From Ascochyta rabiei (Eukaryota; Ascomycota; Dothideomycetes; Pleosporales; Didymellaceae): DNA of 64,000 nucleotides. Numbering within the stretch: position 1 is the stretch's first letter; each line of letters starts with the position of its first letter. Below, one piece after another: positions 10,976 to 22,802 of this stretch. The stretch is from positions 992,001 to 1,056,000 of the forward strand of contig NC_082424.1 of the NCBI RefSeq assembly GCF_004011695.2, written 5' to 3'. The notes beneath the pieces were generated by a model, which did not search any database, was not told the DNA's origin, and saw nothing but the letters and a program-made list of their open reading frames with translations. Both the position numbers and the translations under genes were made by a program.

Positions 10976-11077
10976 CAATAGCTGTCGTAGGTGGCTCTAT
11001 AGCCTTATCTGTTTTTGAGCGTTAAGGTAGTCTTGGCGCATTGCGCGAATCCACGCATTGCGCGCACGGACATGGTA
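10976..11077. mobile_element. Solo right end of a related Fot1-like element
   Basis: About 100 bp closely resemble the right end of the neighbouring transposon (10132-10230): a shared GTAGGTGGCTCTATAGCC block, a TTTGAGCGT block, then paired TTGCGCG words and the terminal CGCGCACGGACATGG followed by TA. I found no matching left end, so this is a truncated copy rather than a full element. Differences from the other copy are mostly transitions. Confidence 0.75.
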
Positions 11078-12192
11078 GTCACTACCCGGCATCATTCATC
11101 GTGCGACATCAAACCGTCCGGACTGACCATGCCACTCCTTTGACCCTGCTGGATATGCGAGGTCCCCCAGCTGTTTTCCCTTTAAAACTGCCAATCAACA
11201 CGCTGAAGTGGGTAGCTAATGCAGGGAAGTGTGGCACGACTGAGGCTCATCCTTCCGGCCATGCCGCCGTCACCGAGAAAGGCATCGCTTTTGTAAATCC
11301 CAACTTCAGCAGCAGTGCACGTCCGGACTTGCGGCGATGATCTTCATATCGGTCAATATTGAGCAAAATCATGCCACTCGTTCCTCATCTCTGCGGTGTT
11401 CAGTTCGAAGACGTCAAGGACCAATGTAGTCAACATTCAATCGTAGTCTCGCAACCACGCGTCGACAATTAGCGATACCTTAACAGAAACGCCAGTGGAG
11501 ATTGCCTCTTGCGCGCTAGACAGCTATACCGGTTCTCCGCCGCTGACTATATCGCATCAGTCCATGGACATTGTGCCGAGCCAGCATGCACATGCCATTG
11601 TTTGCATCTCGCTATGGTTCCTCAGTCTGTCGACGGCTGTAAACATGTAGGATCGAGAAGTCATTGCGCACTCCCAGTATGAATGTGCAACTCCTTTGCT
11701 CAATGGAGAATGGTCGGTCTGCTAGTACACATCACTTGATTAGGAGGATAACCCTGTGTCTAGGCTTTGTGGTCATAAAACCGGGATTGAATGCTGTTCA
11801 GGTTGGGTAATACTATGAACACGTTGTAAAGATGTTGGTACATATTAATTTTCAATGTACAACAACAGCAAGGCTTGAGATAAGTGAAATGCCGATGACG
11901 CGTTAGCGATGCCAGGAAATCTTGCGATGAATATTGCATGATGTAAGGTAAAACACTGAAACTTGAAGAAAGCTATCTACTAGTCAAGCCTCTATAGCAA
12001 TTTACCTTCTCCGGCTACTTCTGCAAACACCCTTGTCCCGGAGCATCCGGACTAGCAGAGGGGGTGCAGGGCAACCCTTAGAAAGAGTGTGCCCTAGAAC
12101 CTTCCCACGTATAAGTCGTGGCTCATGTCGAAAATCGATCTTGCGGAGACACATATCAACATTCACTCTATCATCGATATTGCCAAGCATCC
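11078..12192. other. Intergenic, no gene seen
   Basis: About 1.1 kb between the transposon island and the FAD oxidase gene. Base composition returns to normal. An open frame at 11041-11340 starts inside the transposon end and has no domain, so it is not called. Confidence 0.5.
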
Positions 12193-13955
12193 ATGAAAGC
12201 ATTCATTCTTACAGCTTTTGCTGTACTTGTATCATGCTGCGCAGCTCAAAACTTTTTCGAAGCGGCCGACTTCAACGTTACTGAAGCTTTGCTGCAACAA
12301 GGAGTCGATATTTCCGCATTACCCGGCCTTGCTGCATTAGTGGAGCGATCAACTGATCAAGCCTGCTCCGTTGCTGTCAGCCAACCTCAATTTGTACGTT
12401 ACTAATCCTTTGCTAACCCGTCGCCAGTGCCATTCCTTAAGCATTTTGCCTGGCTTCACAGTATTCTTCGACAATTCTACCACCTACACCAACTTCACCA
12501 ATGCCTACTGGTCAGCTCAGCAGGCTGAGGTCAACCCATACTGTATCGTCAAACCTTCAAATGCTCTACAAGTCTCAAACATTGTTCTGATATCACGTCT
12601 CACAAGATGTCCGTTTGCTGTCAAGGGTGGCGGACACGCCGCATTCCAGGGGGCTTCAAGCATTGATGGAGGCATCACCGTCGCCTTGGAAAATCTAAAT
12701 GAGATAAAGGTTGCTACCGATAAAAAAAGTGTATTTGTTGGTCCAGGAAACCGCTGGCTAGGGTTCTACACAGAGCTTCAGAAGCACGGGCTAGCTGTTG
12801 TCGGAGGCCGAGTGAGTTCGCCATCTGCCGTGCGTATCTAAGGTCCTAATCCTCCACTAGGTCAATGATATCGGTGTGCCAGGACTCACATTAGGGGGAG
12901 GTATTAGCTTCTTTGCGAACATTCGAGGTTGGGCATGCGAGTAAGCATATCTGGCCTACCAACCTTGATTGCAGTGTGTATTGACTTGACACAGCAATGT
13001 TGAGAGCTATGAGCTTGTCACAGCGTCCGGCTCAATCATCAACGTGACTCAAAAGTCGTACCCGGATCTGTACTGGGCTCTTCGCGGGGGCGGCAACAAC
13101 TTTGGTATCGTGACCAAGTTTCAGCTACACACATTTCCCATGGGCAAGATGTGGGGCGGATCAAAGTTGGTTCCTAGTTCTGACTACGAGAAAGCTCTTG
13201 ATGCTACCTACAAATTTGGCGCCACCGGTGCAGCCAACGACACTAAAGGTTCACAGATCATCTCATTTGGATATCAGGCCGGGTTCGGACCATTGGCCCA
13301 GGCATTCTTGACCTACGCTGAGCCAAACGAAAACCCCGCAATGTTTAACGACTGGAAGAACATTTCAACGATCGTGGACACTACCGGGATACAGACGCTC
13401 CCAGAGCTCACCAGCCTCCTGAGCGAAGGCATTCCAGATGGCGTACGCGAAACTTACTGGGATGTCTCGTTCAAGCTTGACCGTTCGCTCCTCAGCTTCG
13501 TCGTTAATACATTCAACGAGCTTCTTCCTGATATCCTCGATGCAAAGGACCTGCTACCCACCATCTCCATTCAGCTTATCACCATTCCACAGCTGCAGCA
13601 GATGAAGAAGCACGGTGGTAACGCCCTTGGCATCAGTCCGGCTGACGGCCCGCTGTTCATGATAAATCTGGCTACAATGTGGACCAATCCTGCCGACGAC
13701 CATCGTATATTAAAGTTCAGTAATGATATCATCACGAAGACCAAGGCTGAAGCGGTGAAGAAGGGACTGGATAACGATTTTATCTATATGAATTACGCAT
13801 CGCCGTACCAGTCCGTCATCTCGAGCTATGGAGCCAAGAATCAAAAGAGATTGCGATCGGTGGCGAAGCGGTTCGATCCCACCGGGGTGTTTCAAGAGCT
13901 TCAGCCTGGTTACTTCAAGCTTGACGGCGGGGCGCCATTTGGAGCGTTCCAGTAG
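12193..13955 (+). CDS. Secreted FAD-linked oxidase (berberine-bridge-enzyme-like, PCMH-type)
   Basis: Four exons: 12193-12393, 12428-12811, 12861-12940 and 12995-13955, giving 541 aa. Residues 1-19 form a signal peptide (hydrophobic core FILTAFAVLVSCCAA). The FAD-binding PCMH domain shows VKGGGHAAF, whose His137 is the expected covalent FAD attachment residue, then GVPGLTLGGG and LRGGGNNFGIVTKF. The C-terminus has the BBE-type end (KRFDPTGVFQELQPGYF). BBE-like enzymes oxidise sugars, alkaloids or polyketide-derived alcohols outside the cell or in vesicles; the substrate is unknown. The Cys used for a second flavin bond in plant BBE is absent at the GGRVNDIGVPG position, so single-bond attachment is expected. 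The first intron would be only 34 nt (12394-12427), which is short; a poor alternative donor at 12370 would give 58 nt. Confidence 0.87.
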
Positions 13956-14162
13956 TATACAAATTGTCCCGAAGAACCGTGCTTCTCGCAACTTTCGTAA
14001 ACTTGCAATCTTAATATATTTGTTCTGACGTTGTCAATTTCGTCGTTCAATTGTCCGTAGCTCATTCATTTGAGGCAACAGACAATGAAGTTACGATTGT
14101 AATCCTGTCTTGTCGCACAATGGTTGCAGATGATTGCATGTCATTCACTGTGTAGTATGTTA

Positions 14163-14586
14163 TCACTCCTCGCCCTGGCTCTCCTCGAACATCAAAATAT
14201 ATTGCCCGATAGGTGGTGTGGCATCGTTCCCAACATTTTCTGAAATGGAGAAGTAGAAGTTTCTATTCTCTTTGTGAAGACCTACGTTGCGCTTGTTCTT
14301 CAAAGCATCTCTGATTGAGCTAGAAGACTGACTGGCATCCACATTGAACCATAGTAACTCGAGCGTCCAGTGTAATATCAGAGCCAACTTTTAATTGCTG
14401 CAAAGCTACAAGAACCGTGAGCGCATCTGCTTTGACAATATTGGCCAGGTCTACGGTCATGGAAAGGCTTCGCACGCTTGGCTTGGAAAACGAGCCAGGT
14501 GGAGCGGATAAGGTGTGAACATGGTCTCTAGATCCATCTCGAATATAGTAGATCAGAATAGTTTCTCCAGAATCTTCGAGTGACAA
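14163..14586 (-). CDS. Possible hypothetical gene or remnant, frame-shifted
   Basis: Two overlapping open frames on the minus strand read like one protein with a frame change near 14330-14390. The upstream part contains ILIYYIRDGSRDH and SMTVDLANIVKADALTVLVALQQ; the downstream part contains RNFYFSISENVG and ends EESQGEE. I do not recognise a family and find no convincing splice pair at the frame change. It could be the 3' part of a decayed gene or two chance frames. Confidence 0.25.
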
Positions 14587-14941
14587 GCCAATAGAGTTGT
14601 GGTTTCGTAAATGCTAACTGGGGTGACAGCAGTAAACACATGAGCCGCCCAGCTAGTGCTGGCTATCATATGACACCATCGCCTGCCATATCCGAGTCGT
14701 GCACGTATTAATACGTTGAATTTCTCATTGCACTGCTAAGGATCTGTAAAACACAGTGCAAAGTGCATAAACATCCTGGCAAGTCGAAATGTGGCATGGC
14801 AGACCTTCGGCGGTGCAAGATCCTGCTAGACTCGGTGCAGGAAGTCTTAAAAATGTGCCACTAGGTACAATCATATCCTACCAGTTGTTTTGCCAGAGCT
14901 GAAGTCTAACTTATGTCCCGTTTTCATGATCGTCGTAACAT

Positions 14942-15184
14942 TCATGACAACCGTGCGTAGGAGGAGCTCTCGTCATCTTCAGAGTCTGAATAGTCGTAAT
15001 CACAGTCCGTTTCAGCGAGTTTTGTGGGTTTCTGCACACCAGCCAGCCCATATCTATCAGTAACTCGTGTGTGGTAACTAACCTCGCGTCTGGCCCAAAT
15101 CTGATCTTCCAGGATGACGAACATGCTACCCTGCTTATTATTATGCTCATACAAAAGTTCTCTTTCGCGGAGAGTGGGAGTCAC
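14942..15184 (-). CDS. Possible 3' exons of an unrecognised gene
   Basis: The frame reads TLRERELLYEHNNKQGSMF, VILEDQIWARRE, then an acidic tail YDYSDSEDDESSS and a stop at 14942. Inside it, 15032-15082 has GT and AG ends (GTTAGT..GTGCAG) and a length of 51 nt, so it could be an intron whose retention keeps the frame. The 5' boundary is uncertain: an AG near 15215 or 15239 may start the exon. No upstream exon could be joined with confidence. Family unknown. Confidence 0.28.
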   Translation of the reverse strand: MTPTLRERELLYEHNNKQGSMFVILEDQIWARREVSYHTRVTDRYGLAGVQKPTKLAETDCDYDYSDSEDDESSSYARLS

Positions 15185-16675
15185 CAGAAGCCCGTCTTTC
15201 TTCAGCTGCGCCAGATGATGGCAGCGACGTTGATGATCTGATCACCCAGCTTGTTGAAGGTGAGCTCTATTTGCTATAGTACTGCACTCAGCATGTGGAC
15301 TGATTTTACCGCTCTGTGACCCTTTATCAGTGCGTCGTACTTGTGATAAGCAGTGAGATGACGGACTTGCTAGGATCCAGGCGCCGTCTCAACCCTCATG
15401 GCGGCATGGCGGCCTTCCAGCGTACCAGTCCAAATCTCTCTCTTTATTAGCAAGAATTGCTCTTGAGTATCGACCGGTGGGTCTGTGCTCTCTATGGGCT
15501 TCATCGTGCGGCGGTAGTTGTCACTGCAAAGTGACTGGCGAGGTTGGGAAAGACGGTGACGACAACGTAGTTGCACAGGCAATAGCAGAGAAAAGATCTT
15601 GCTGACCTAAGCCAGCAACTCTTTCAGACACACGACGTAGATAAATTTGTGTCATTTCTGAAGGTGGAGATAAAGGTGAAAGCGATACATGTCACACATA
15701 ACGGCACCCACAGCGCTTCTAACCTTGCTGACAAAAGGAAGATATTTTTTGCTTTTTAAATAGAAAGATAAGGCAAAAGCGTACTAATCGAGTTATCAAC
15801 TATCGAATGCTGCGAGAGCTATGTACATCCAGAGTCACCTGCCTGTGTATACAGATATTGCTTACAGGCACAAGAGAAGAACCATCGTAGTCAAAACACC
15901 TAACGAGCCGGAATTTCCATACACAGACGACGCTCAACATACAAGTACCCAGCGCTGAACACACCCTCCCAGCCACTTCCAAGTGTCGCAGATTTATCCC
16001 TGATATCACATACTCAGGGAAAGCCATAGTACACAGGCAAATTTTCGAGCTACAAACACACCAATCCCATCCGCACACGAGAGCTCTCAAATCGGTACAA
16101 CTCATCTCTTCGAGCCCTTTCTTTACACACTGAACAAAATTTGAGTCTACAAATCGCAGCAACGGCTACCTCTTCGAATTACGTTCTTACCAAAAGAGGA
16201 ATTCCACAAAACTTAGCACCGACACAAAGTATCCAGCGACCCAAGCGCCACACATCCAAGACCCAGGCCAAAGCAACCTCGAACTCCCAGCAGCGTTATC
16301 TCCTTCCTGAAGTACATTGTCGGTGAGTCAACATGACGGTTACTGCCAAGCCTTCCATCTACCTACACCGGATAAATACATACCTCCGCTCACCCACGGA
16401 AGATCTCCACGATGATCCCCCTCCCGAATAACCCAGCAACCACTCTATTCCCCGCCGCTGCGCCACGCCGCCTCCGTTGTGTCCCAACAGCATGGCGCTC
16501 CCGGACTGGGGACGTGTATACCCCGCATGAAAATGCGTCCCGGTTTCCAAATAAAGGAGAAAGACGAAAGAGACGTATGGATATAAGTGCAAGTACAAGC
16601 AACGAGCACAAAACCAACACAGCTGCAACCCCCACTATCAGAAATCTCGAGCCCGGAGATAGACGCACACATAAC

Positions 16676-19117
16676 ATGCGCCACCTCACCCCTCAGCACC
16701 TCTGGATTTTGCTAGCAAGCACACTTCTAGCAGCACCACCACCCGCGCGGGCGAAATTCCTCCTAGCCACGACCCCTGCAAACAGCAGCGACGTAATCCG
16801 TAGCGCGTACCCGCTAGGCAACGGACGTCTAGGCTTTCTCGCGCACGGCGCTCCGTTCGTGGAGGTCCTGACGCTGAACGTCGACAGCCTGTGGTCTGGC
16901 GGGCTGTTCGAAGTAGCGAACTACACGGGCGGCAACCCCAGCGCGTCTGTCGCGGGGAGTCTGGAGGGAGGCAGGAGCTGGGTGTTTGAGAATGGGACGG
17001 GGAATGTGACGGGGCTATTGGGGGATGATCGGTTTTATGGTTCGTATCGCGTGCTAGGGAATCTTAGTATTTCTGTTCCCGAGCAGCAAAGGGGTGGAAA
17101 GACGGAGGCCGCGGGGTATAGGAGGATGCTGGATCTGGCGAGTGGTGTGCTTACGACGACATTCTCGGCGGATGGGAGGGATGTTGAGACAAGTGCGTTT
17201 TGTTCGTACCCAGATCAGGTATGTGTGTATGCGATTCGGTCGGAGGCGCTGCCTGCGCTGGAGATACGCCTCGGGAATGAGCTCGTAGGGTCGATGTTGC
17301 AGAATGTTACGTGTTTTGATGGGAACGGTTATGGCAATGAGACGGCACATGTGCGCTTGCGAGGGGTGACGCAGCTTGGTCCGCCGGAGGGTATGCGGTA
17401 CGATGCGATTGCTCGTATCGTGTCGGGTTCGAGCGTTCAGACGTCCTGCACAAACAGCACTGGGACTTTGAACATCGTGCCTGGCAACGGGACGACGAGT
17501 ATCGCAATCGTGGTTGGCGCGGGCACGAACTACGATGCGAAGAAAGGCACAGCAGAGTTTGGGTACTCATTCCGAGGCGAAGATCCAGGACCGGCAGTTG
17601 AAGCCAACACACGAGCTGCAGCTGCGAAGACGCTCGAAAACCTACTTAAAAGTCACATCGAAGACTTTTTGTCTCTCACTGGCTGCTTTTCGCTCTCTCT
17701 CCCCGACCCCTTGAACTCTGCAGAGACACCGACATCCGAGCTCATCGCGCGCTACAACGCCAAGGACACCACAGGCGACCCGTATCTCGAGAACCTCCTC
17801 TTTGACTACGCGAACTACCTCTTCATATCGGCATCCCGGCCAGGCTCGCTCCCGCCCAATCTCCAGGGACGCTGGAGTGAAGGCCTAGGCGCTGCGTGGT
17901 CGGGCGACTACCACGCGAACATCAACCTGCAGATGAACCACTGGACCGCCGACCAGACAGGCTTGACAGACTTGCAGTCACCACTGTGGAACTACATGGC
18001 TGACAACTGGGTCCCACGCGGTCAGGAGACAGCGAGGCTGCTATACGGCGCGCCGGGCTGGGTTGTGCACAACGAGATGAACATCTTCGGACACACTGGC
18101 ATGAAGAGCGGAGCCTCGTGGGCGAACTATGCGGCCGCAGCTGCGTGGATGATGCAGCACGTCTTCGATCACTGGGAGTATTCGCAAGATGCAGTTTGGT
18201 TGCAGAAACAGGGCTACCCGATGCTGAAAGGTGTTGCTGAGTTCTGGCTGAGCCAGTTGCAAGTCGACGAATTTTCCAAAGATGGATCGCTCGTTGTGAA
18301 CCCGTGCAATAGCCCTGAACATGGTCCAACCACGTTTGGTTGCGCCCACTTCCAGCAGCTGGTGTATCAGGTGTTCGAAGCTGTGCTATCTGTGGAAACT
18401 GCGGGCGGCGAGGCAGACGGAGAGTTCGTGACGAACGTAACAAGCTCGCTCGCTAGGCTGGATAAAGGCTTCCACATCGGCGATTGGGGGCAGATCAAAG
18501 AGTGGAAGTTGCCCGACTCATTCGGATACGACTTCACCAACGATACGCATCGCCATCTATCTGAGCTGGTCGGCTGGTATCCCGGCTACAGTCTGTCGTC
18601 ATTCATGGGCGGCTACAGCAACTCCACCATCCAAGATGCCGTAGCGCAGAAGCTGTACAGTCGCGGCGAGGGCAATGCAGAAGATGCAAACGCAGGCTGG
18701 GCGAAGGTCTGGCGATCAGCCTGCTGGGCCAGGTTGAACAACACCGAGCGAGCCCACTTCGAGCTGCGATACGCTATCGACACGAACTTTGCCGACAATG
18801 GCTTCTCCATGTATTCTGGAACCAACACGCCCTTCCAAATCGATGCAAATTACGGAATCGGTGGTGCGGTGCTGAGCATGCTCATCGTTGATCTGCCAAC
18901 GGCTTTTAGAGACAACAGCACGCGAACAGTGATCCTGGGTCCAGCAATCCCTGCAGCCTGGGGCGGGGGAGACGTAAAGGGATTGGCGTTAAGGGGAGGC
19001 GGTTTTGTCGATTTCGAATGGAATGACGAAGGCACAGTGACGAAGGCTGAATTGAAAAATCGCAGCACCTCGTTGCGCATCGTGAACAAAGATGGTTTGT
19101 TGCTGGCAGAAGTTTGA
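16676..19117 (+). CDS. Secreted GH95 glycoside hydrolase (alpha-L-fucosidase type)
   Basis: An intronless 813-aa protein from the ATG at 16676, chosen because a signal peptide starts there (LWILLASTLLAA, cleavage after about ARA at 26); the open frame extends 88 codons further up but that part looks like leader sequence. GH95 hallmarks are present: PLGNGRLG near the N-terminus, the core LPPNLQGRW, AAWSGDYHANINLQMNHW, SPEHGP with Glu548 as the expected general acid, and QIDANYG with Asp723 as the partner residue of the GH95 mechanism. Family members remove alpha-1,2-linked L-fucose (some act on alpha-L-galactose) by inversion; xyloglucan side chains are a plausible target beside the GH12 enzyme in this window. 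Many N-glycosylation sequons. Its stop lies only 28 bp from the stop of the convergent gene. Confidence 0.93.
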   Translation: MRHLTPQHLWILLASTLLAAPPPARAKFLLATTPANSSDVIRSAYPLGNGRLGFLAHGAPFVEVLTLNVDSLWSGGLFEVANYTGGNPSASVAGSLEGGRSWVFENGTGNVTGLLGDDRFYGSYRVLGNLSISVPEQQRGGKTEAAGYRRMLDLASGVLTTTFSADGRDVETSAFCSYPDQVCVYAIRSEALPALEIRLGNELVGSMLQNVTCFDGNGYGNETAHVRLRGVTQLGPPEGMRYDAIARIVSGSSVQTSCTNSTGTLNIVPGNGTTSIAIVVGAGTNYDAKKGTAEFGYSFRGEDPGPAVEANTRAAAAKTLENLLKSHIEDFLSLTGCFSLSLPDPLNSAETPTSELIARYNAKDTTGDPYLENLLFDYANYLFISASRPGSLPPNLQGRWSEGLGAAWSGDYHANINLQMNHWTADQTGLTDLQSPLWNYMADNWVPRGQETARLLYGAPGWVVHNEMNIFGHTGMKSGASWANYAAAAAWMMQHVFDHWEYSQDAVWLQKQGYPMLKGVAEFWLSQLQVDEFSKDGSLVVNPCNSPEHGPTTFGCAHFQQLVYQVFEAVLSVETAGGEADGEFVTNVTSSLARLDKGFHIGDWGQIKEWKLPDSFGYDFTNDTHRHLSELVGWYPGYSLSSFMGGYSNSTIQDAVAQKLYSRGEGNAEDANAGWAKVWRSACWARLNNTERAHFELRYAIDTNFADNGFSMYSGTNTPFQIDANYGIGGAVLSMLIVDLPTAFRDNSTRTVILGPAIPAAWGGGDVKGLALRGGGFVDFEWNDEGTVTKAELKNRSTSLRIVNKDGLLLAEV

Positions 19118-19145
19118 GAATGTTTCTACATGAAGAATAGAGGAT

Positions 19146-21944
19146 TCACGTTCGACGCCACGTCCCCATTTCTAAATCCGCTCGATCTGTGTTCATTCCC
19201 GACCTATCTTCATCCGGCCGTGGAGGGTCGAACAGCGGGCTTCCCGGATCAGAACTCACGTGTGTGTACGCATGAGGTGGCAATGCTGCGCTGAAACCTG
19301 GCCATCCTTTAGAAGCGCTTTGATTATGAGGTGACGTAGGAACTCCCAACTGTTCGCCGCTCAAACGATGCTCCTCGCTTGAACGGGAGTCTGCGCGATA
19401 GCGTGCGTGATGGGCTTCTGGTAACGACCGGGAGAGAGGAGGGTTAGAGTCATTGCTAATTCTGTAGTCAGACTCCGGTTGATAACGCGATCGGATGGAG
19501 GTATCGCTTCTTGTGCGTGAGCGGCCGGGTGGTGTGGCAAGGGGAGACGCGGAGTCCATCAATGCGTGTGTCTCCTGAGCCCGCAGATTATCTGAATGTA
19601 CAGTGGAATAATCTGAAACCTCGAAAGAAGGCGGGACGACTTGTCTAGGTGCTGCTACTGACGTTCGTTTTGGATACGTTGATCTATCGGTATGGTCTTT
19701 GGTCCAGAGGATAGTGCTTGGCGGGGCCTTATTGAGCCTCTTATTCCAGACAAGCCACTTTCGTGGGTTTAGAGTGAAACTCGTGACAACGCGTGTGAAG
19801 AGCCGAGGTAAGTACGTAAAGTGTCGGTACGACCTCGTTCTTCGCAGACCTTGCATAGCCTCCTCGTACTTCTCCGTGGACAAGAACGATTGCTGACACC
19901 ACTCCACGGTAACGTAAAACATGGCGAGAAACATTATGGAGGCCGTAAGTGCGGTACCTGATGACCAGTAATACAATACCCACTTGCTGTTGGAAGTATT
20001 CTGCACACTGAAGTCAAGGTAGCCGCCAGCACCGCCCCAATGACTGGTAACGCAGTCGCATGTTTTGTACCTTATCGACGTTAGCTACTTGGAAAAATGA
20101 CATGTTGTGAAATTCATTGGATCCTGGAGAGGTTTTCCGTATCGAACAGACGCTCTTTGACATGAATAGCAAGGTAGGGTTGAAGACTTACCACCCGAAA
20201 GTTTGCGCCAACACAATGTAGACGAGCCAAATCGTATTGAAGATCTCGACAGGCCGGAAGAAGAATATTTCCCATTGCCTCTGCGAACCCATTTTCTCGC
20301 GACGTCTTGCAAGGCCATCCATGTATATCCCAAGCTTTATGCTCATCTTGTTCATCCATTGATCCAGAAATGTGAGTCCAGGGACGGTTTCGATGAGAAG
20401 GTTCTTGGTGTTGAGCAAAAAGCGAGAAGCATGTCCCTTCAACTTGTTCCACTGGTGAGCATCGGTACCTGGTTCACGAAAAATGCCGTTGCTAGGGAAT
20501 CGCCACTGTGCGCTCGCGTCCCAGGGCCATTTGAGGTTCTTGTACTGAGAGAGAAACAGCCACACGGTCATTTCTACAATCAGCAGTCCCAAGGATACAC
20601 TGAAGAAGATGGTGTATCCGCCGCTGCGACAACCAAGACCGACCGTTGGCGTGAAATAGCTCAATATAAAAGCGCCGCCACAGCTTGCACCAACAATGAT
20701 CACAGCACTAGCAACTTGCCAGAATTCCCGAAGGTCGAACCAAACAAGACCTTCGTCATTGCTGCGACCTGCAACGAGGCTGGCACGAGCCTTTGCTTCG
20801 TTGGCCAGCCAGTTCCGCCCTCTTTCAGCAATGTAGCAGGTCTCGATATCTGACAGGATGGGATGAGCCGCACCATAGTGCCACCGTACACGACCTTGAC
20901 CAGCAAATCCCTCGAAGAAATCCTTCATTTCTCCGCCGGTTGACAATTTTGCAAGAGACACCACCTCGGCTTTGAGTCCCTTGAAGTTTGGCAGGCCGTG
21001 GAAGGAGTTGATGAATTCCTCGCAGTGCCGCTCGTCTCGAAGTGCATGGCGCACGTGATCGACCAATGCGTTGAGCTTGACCCGAATGGCTTCCGCTGCT
21101 ATAGGGTTGCGGTCGACAATCGAACCCATGATCAGTATCGGAAACCAGGCCAGTAGACAGCCCAATGCAAGATCATGAGCGGTGGTATTCTCGCCGAGAT
21201 CGACGAAGGCAGACTGTACGGAAAGAGCGAATGCGAATAGGAACCACATGATCGATACAAACACTAGAAGAGCACTAGTCAGTAGAGTTGGGACGAAGAG
21301 TTTATGGCCTTTTCACCTGGTACTGCCCCACGCCTTCGCATCTCTCGCAACTCGCGAGCCAGAATGCGTCTCTTCTGGTCAAGAGTTTCTTCAGTGTTAG
21401 GCAGTGTCAGGTCCTTGCTGAATAGCACGATACGCAATAGACCTTCCGCCTTCTTTGAGCTCGACACCACTTTGTCTTTCAGAGTATACTGGTTCATTGC
21501 TAGGAGAAGATACATTGAGTCGCGCATGCTGCCAAAATGCGAATCAAGTTCTGGCATCTTGTCATACTCAACGGCCATATCAACCATCAAAGCTGCTTTC
21601 GCGGAGACTTTGATGTTCCAAAGGACGTAACTCAGCGACGCGATTGGCGATCCAACCCATCTGGTGATGGCAAGTAATGTACGTCTGGTCTCATTGCTCT
21701 CAAATGGCGCTTGTAACAGCGTGCCCACGAAGGGCAGGATCCAAGTCGTAATGGTGCCCGAAGCGTCCTTCCAAGCATAGTAGTCAATGCCGTCGCCGCA
21801 GACATGGCGACATCCTTCCCGCGATATCTGTGTCGTTTGATTGCGCTCGATGCCAATAATGGTTCCGTTCCAAACCCATAGACCCTGCAGCGTTGCGTTG
21901 TTTCTGTAGTTATTGGCGCACTCGTTGAAGTTGATCTTGTCCAT
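19146..21944 (-). CDS. Large fungal integral membrane protein of unknown function
   Basis: Three exons (21944-21317, 21263-20192, 20070-19146) with introns 21264-21316 (53 bp) and 20071-20191 (121 bp, GTAAGT donor, GCTAAC branch) encode 874 aa. Phase is kept at both junctions and the second rebuilds a Cys-rich loop (YKTCDC..HWGGAGGYLDF). There are several hydrophobic helices: TITTWILPFVG, WVGSPIASLSYVLWNI, MWFLFAFALSV, VASAVIIVGASCGGAFIL, TIFFSVSLGLLIVEM, TIWLVYIVLAQTFG and TALTASIMFLAMFYV. The C-terminal ~200 residues are Ser/Arg/Pro-rich and disordered. The architecture is that of a conserved Pezizomycotina membrane family without assigned function. Homologues usually begin with a signal peptide; the ATG at 21944 gives none, so an upstream first exon may be missing from this model. 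Confidence 0.78.
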
Positions 21945-22802
21945 AACCACAAGGGAATTCTGGTAAAGTGATGCTGGAGGATGTCGAAGGTGTACAGCAG
22001 CAGCGCGTGGCTGCCTCGGCCTTACATGCAGCTCATCAGCCATCCGCAGGGGCGTGAATTGAATTTCACATTTGGCCACCAACTCTCGGCTTTACAGGGT
22101 TGTATCCAATAGCAGAGTGTCTGCATTTGTGGTGTCCTAAAGCAGCCGTTGAGCCTCACTTCCAACGTGGAAGGATGTAAGCATCGGGGCAACACCACTT
22201 CTAGTTAGCTCACCAGCTGAATGCAACGTAAGTCGAGAGTCTGCTGCCCGATAACTAGAACAAACCACCAAAGTGAGCGGTCCTCCCTTCTGAGTTTGGT
22301 GCACTTGTGGTCCTGAAGCTCTCGAGGCGCGGTTTGCGACGCGTCTTACATAGCCTTGTCAACATACCGGCATTTTCAAACGTCGCTTCAACAATCAGGA
22401 TCAATAGAGACAGCGGTGTCCAGAAAAGACCTAGACGCGCCCGTATCTGAGTGTTAGAGCAAAGCCGTGTGGCGTGTGCTGCGAAAGGTGAATGGTGGAA
22501 GGAGGACGGACGAACAACGCGTGATGCGTGAGACAGTAGCCTTATCTACCGGTCAGCCCTCAGCCCTCAGCCCCCACACCACCAGTTTGCAATTCGCAAT
22601 TTCGACTCATCGAGCCAATAACAAATACATTGAGTGGGTATACGCAGGCTTGACGCTCCGAACATAACATCATACACACTAAGAATTATAGCAAGCCTCT
22701 GTACTCGTCACCAGAGAGGTTGGCAAGGCGCTTACTCCTCTCTGAGAACGAGTCCCCGATATCCTTGCCCCAGACCATCGTTTCCCACCAGAGCAAGAAG
22801 TT
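21945..22802. other. Intergenic, no gene seen (may hide a first exon)
   Basis: About 860 bp between two minus-strand genes. It may contain a short signal-peptide exon of the membrane protein gene (an AG acceptor sits just upstream of its ATG), but I could not define one. Confidence 0.45.

Larger units (their letters stand above)
13956..16675. other. 2.7-kb stretch with weak coding signals only
   Basis: No gene here can be assigned. Two minus-strand regions (14163-14586 and 14942-15184) look like coding exons and are listed separately with low confidence. 15600-16675 is presumed promoter and 5' leader of the GH95 gene, with CA-rich stretches near 16150-16300. Confidence 0.45.

Noticed and set aside
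12932..12998. Cys of the GWACDN motif as a second covalent flavin link
   Set aside because: In bicovalent BBE-type enzymes the Cys lies just before the GLTLGGG-type motif, where this protein has Val-Asn; the GWAC cysteine is downstream of it.
16412..16675. 88-codon N-terminal extension of the GH95 frame
   Set aside because: It would bury the signal peptide; the ATG at 16676 puts the hydrophobic segment at the N-terminus.
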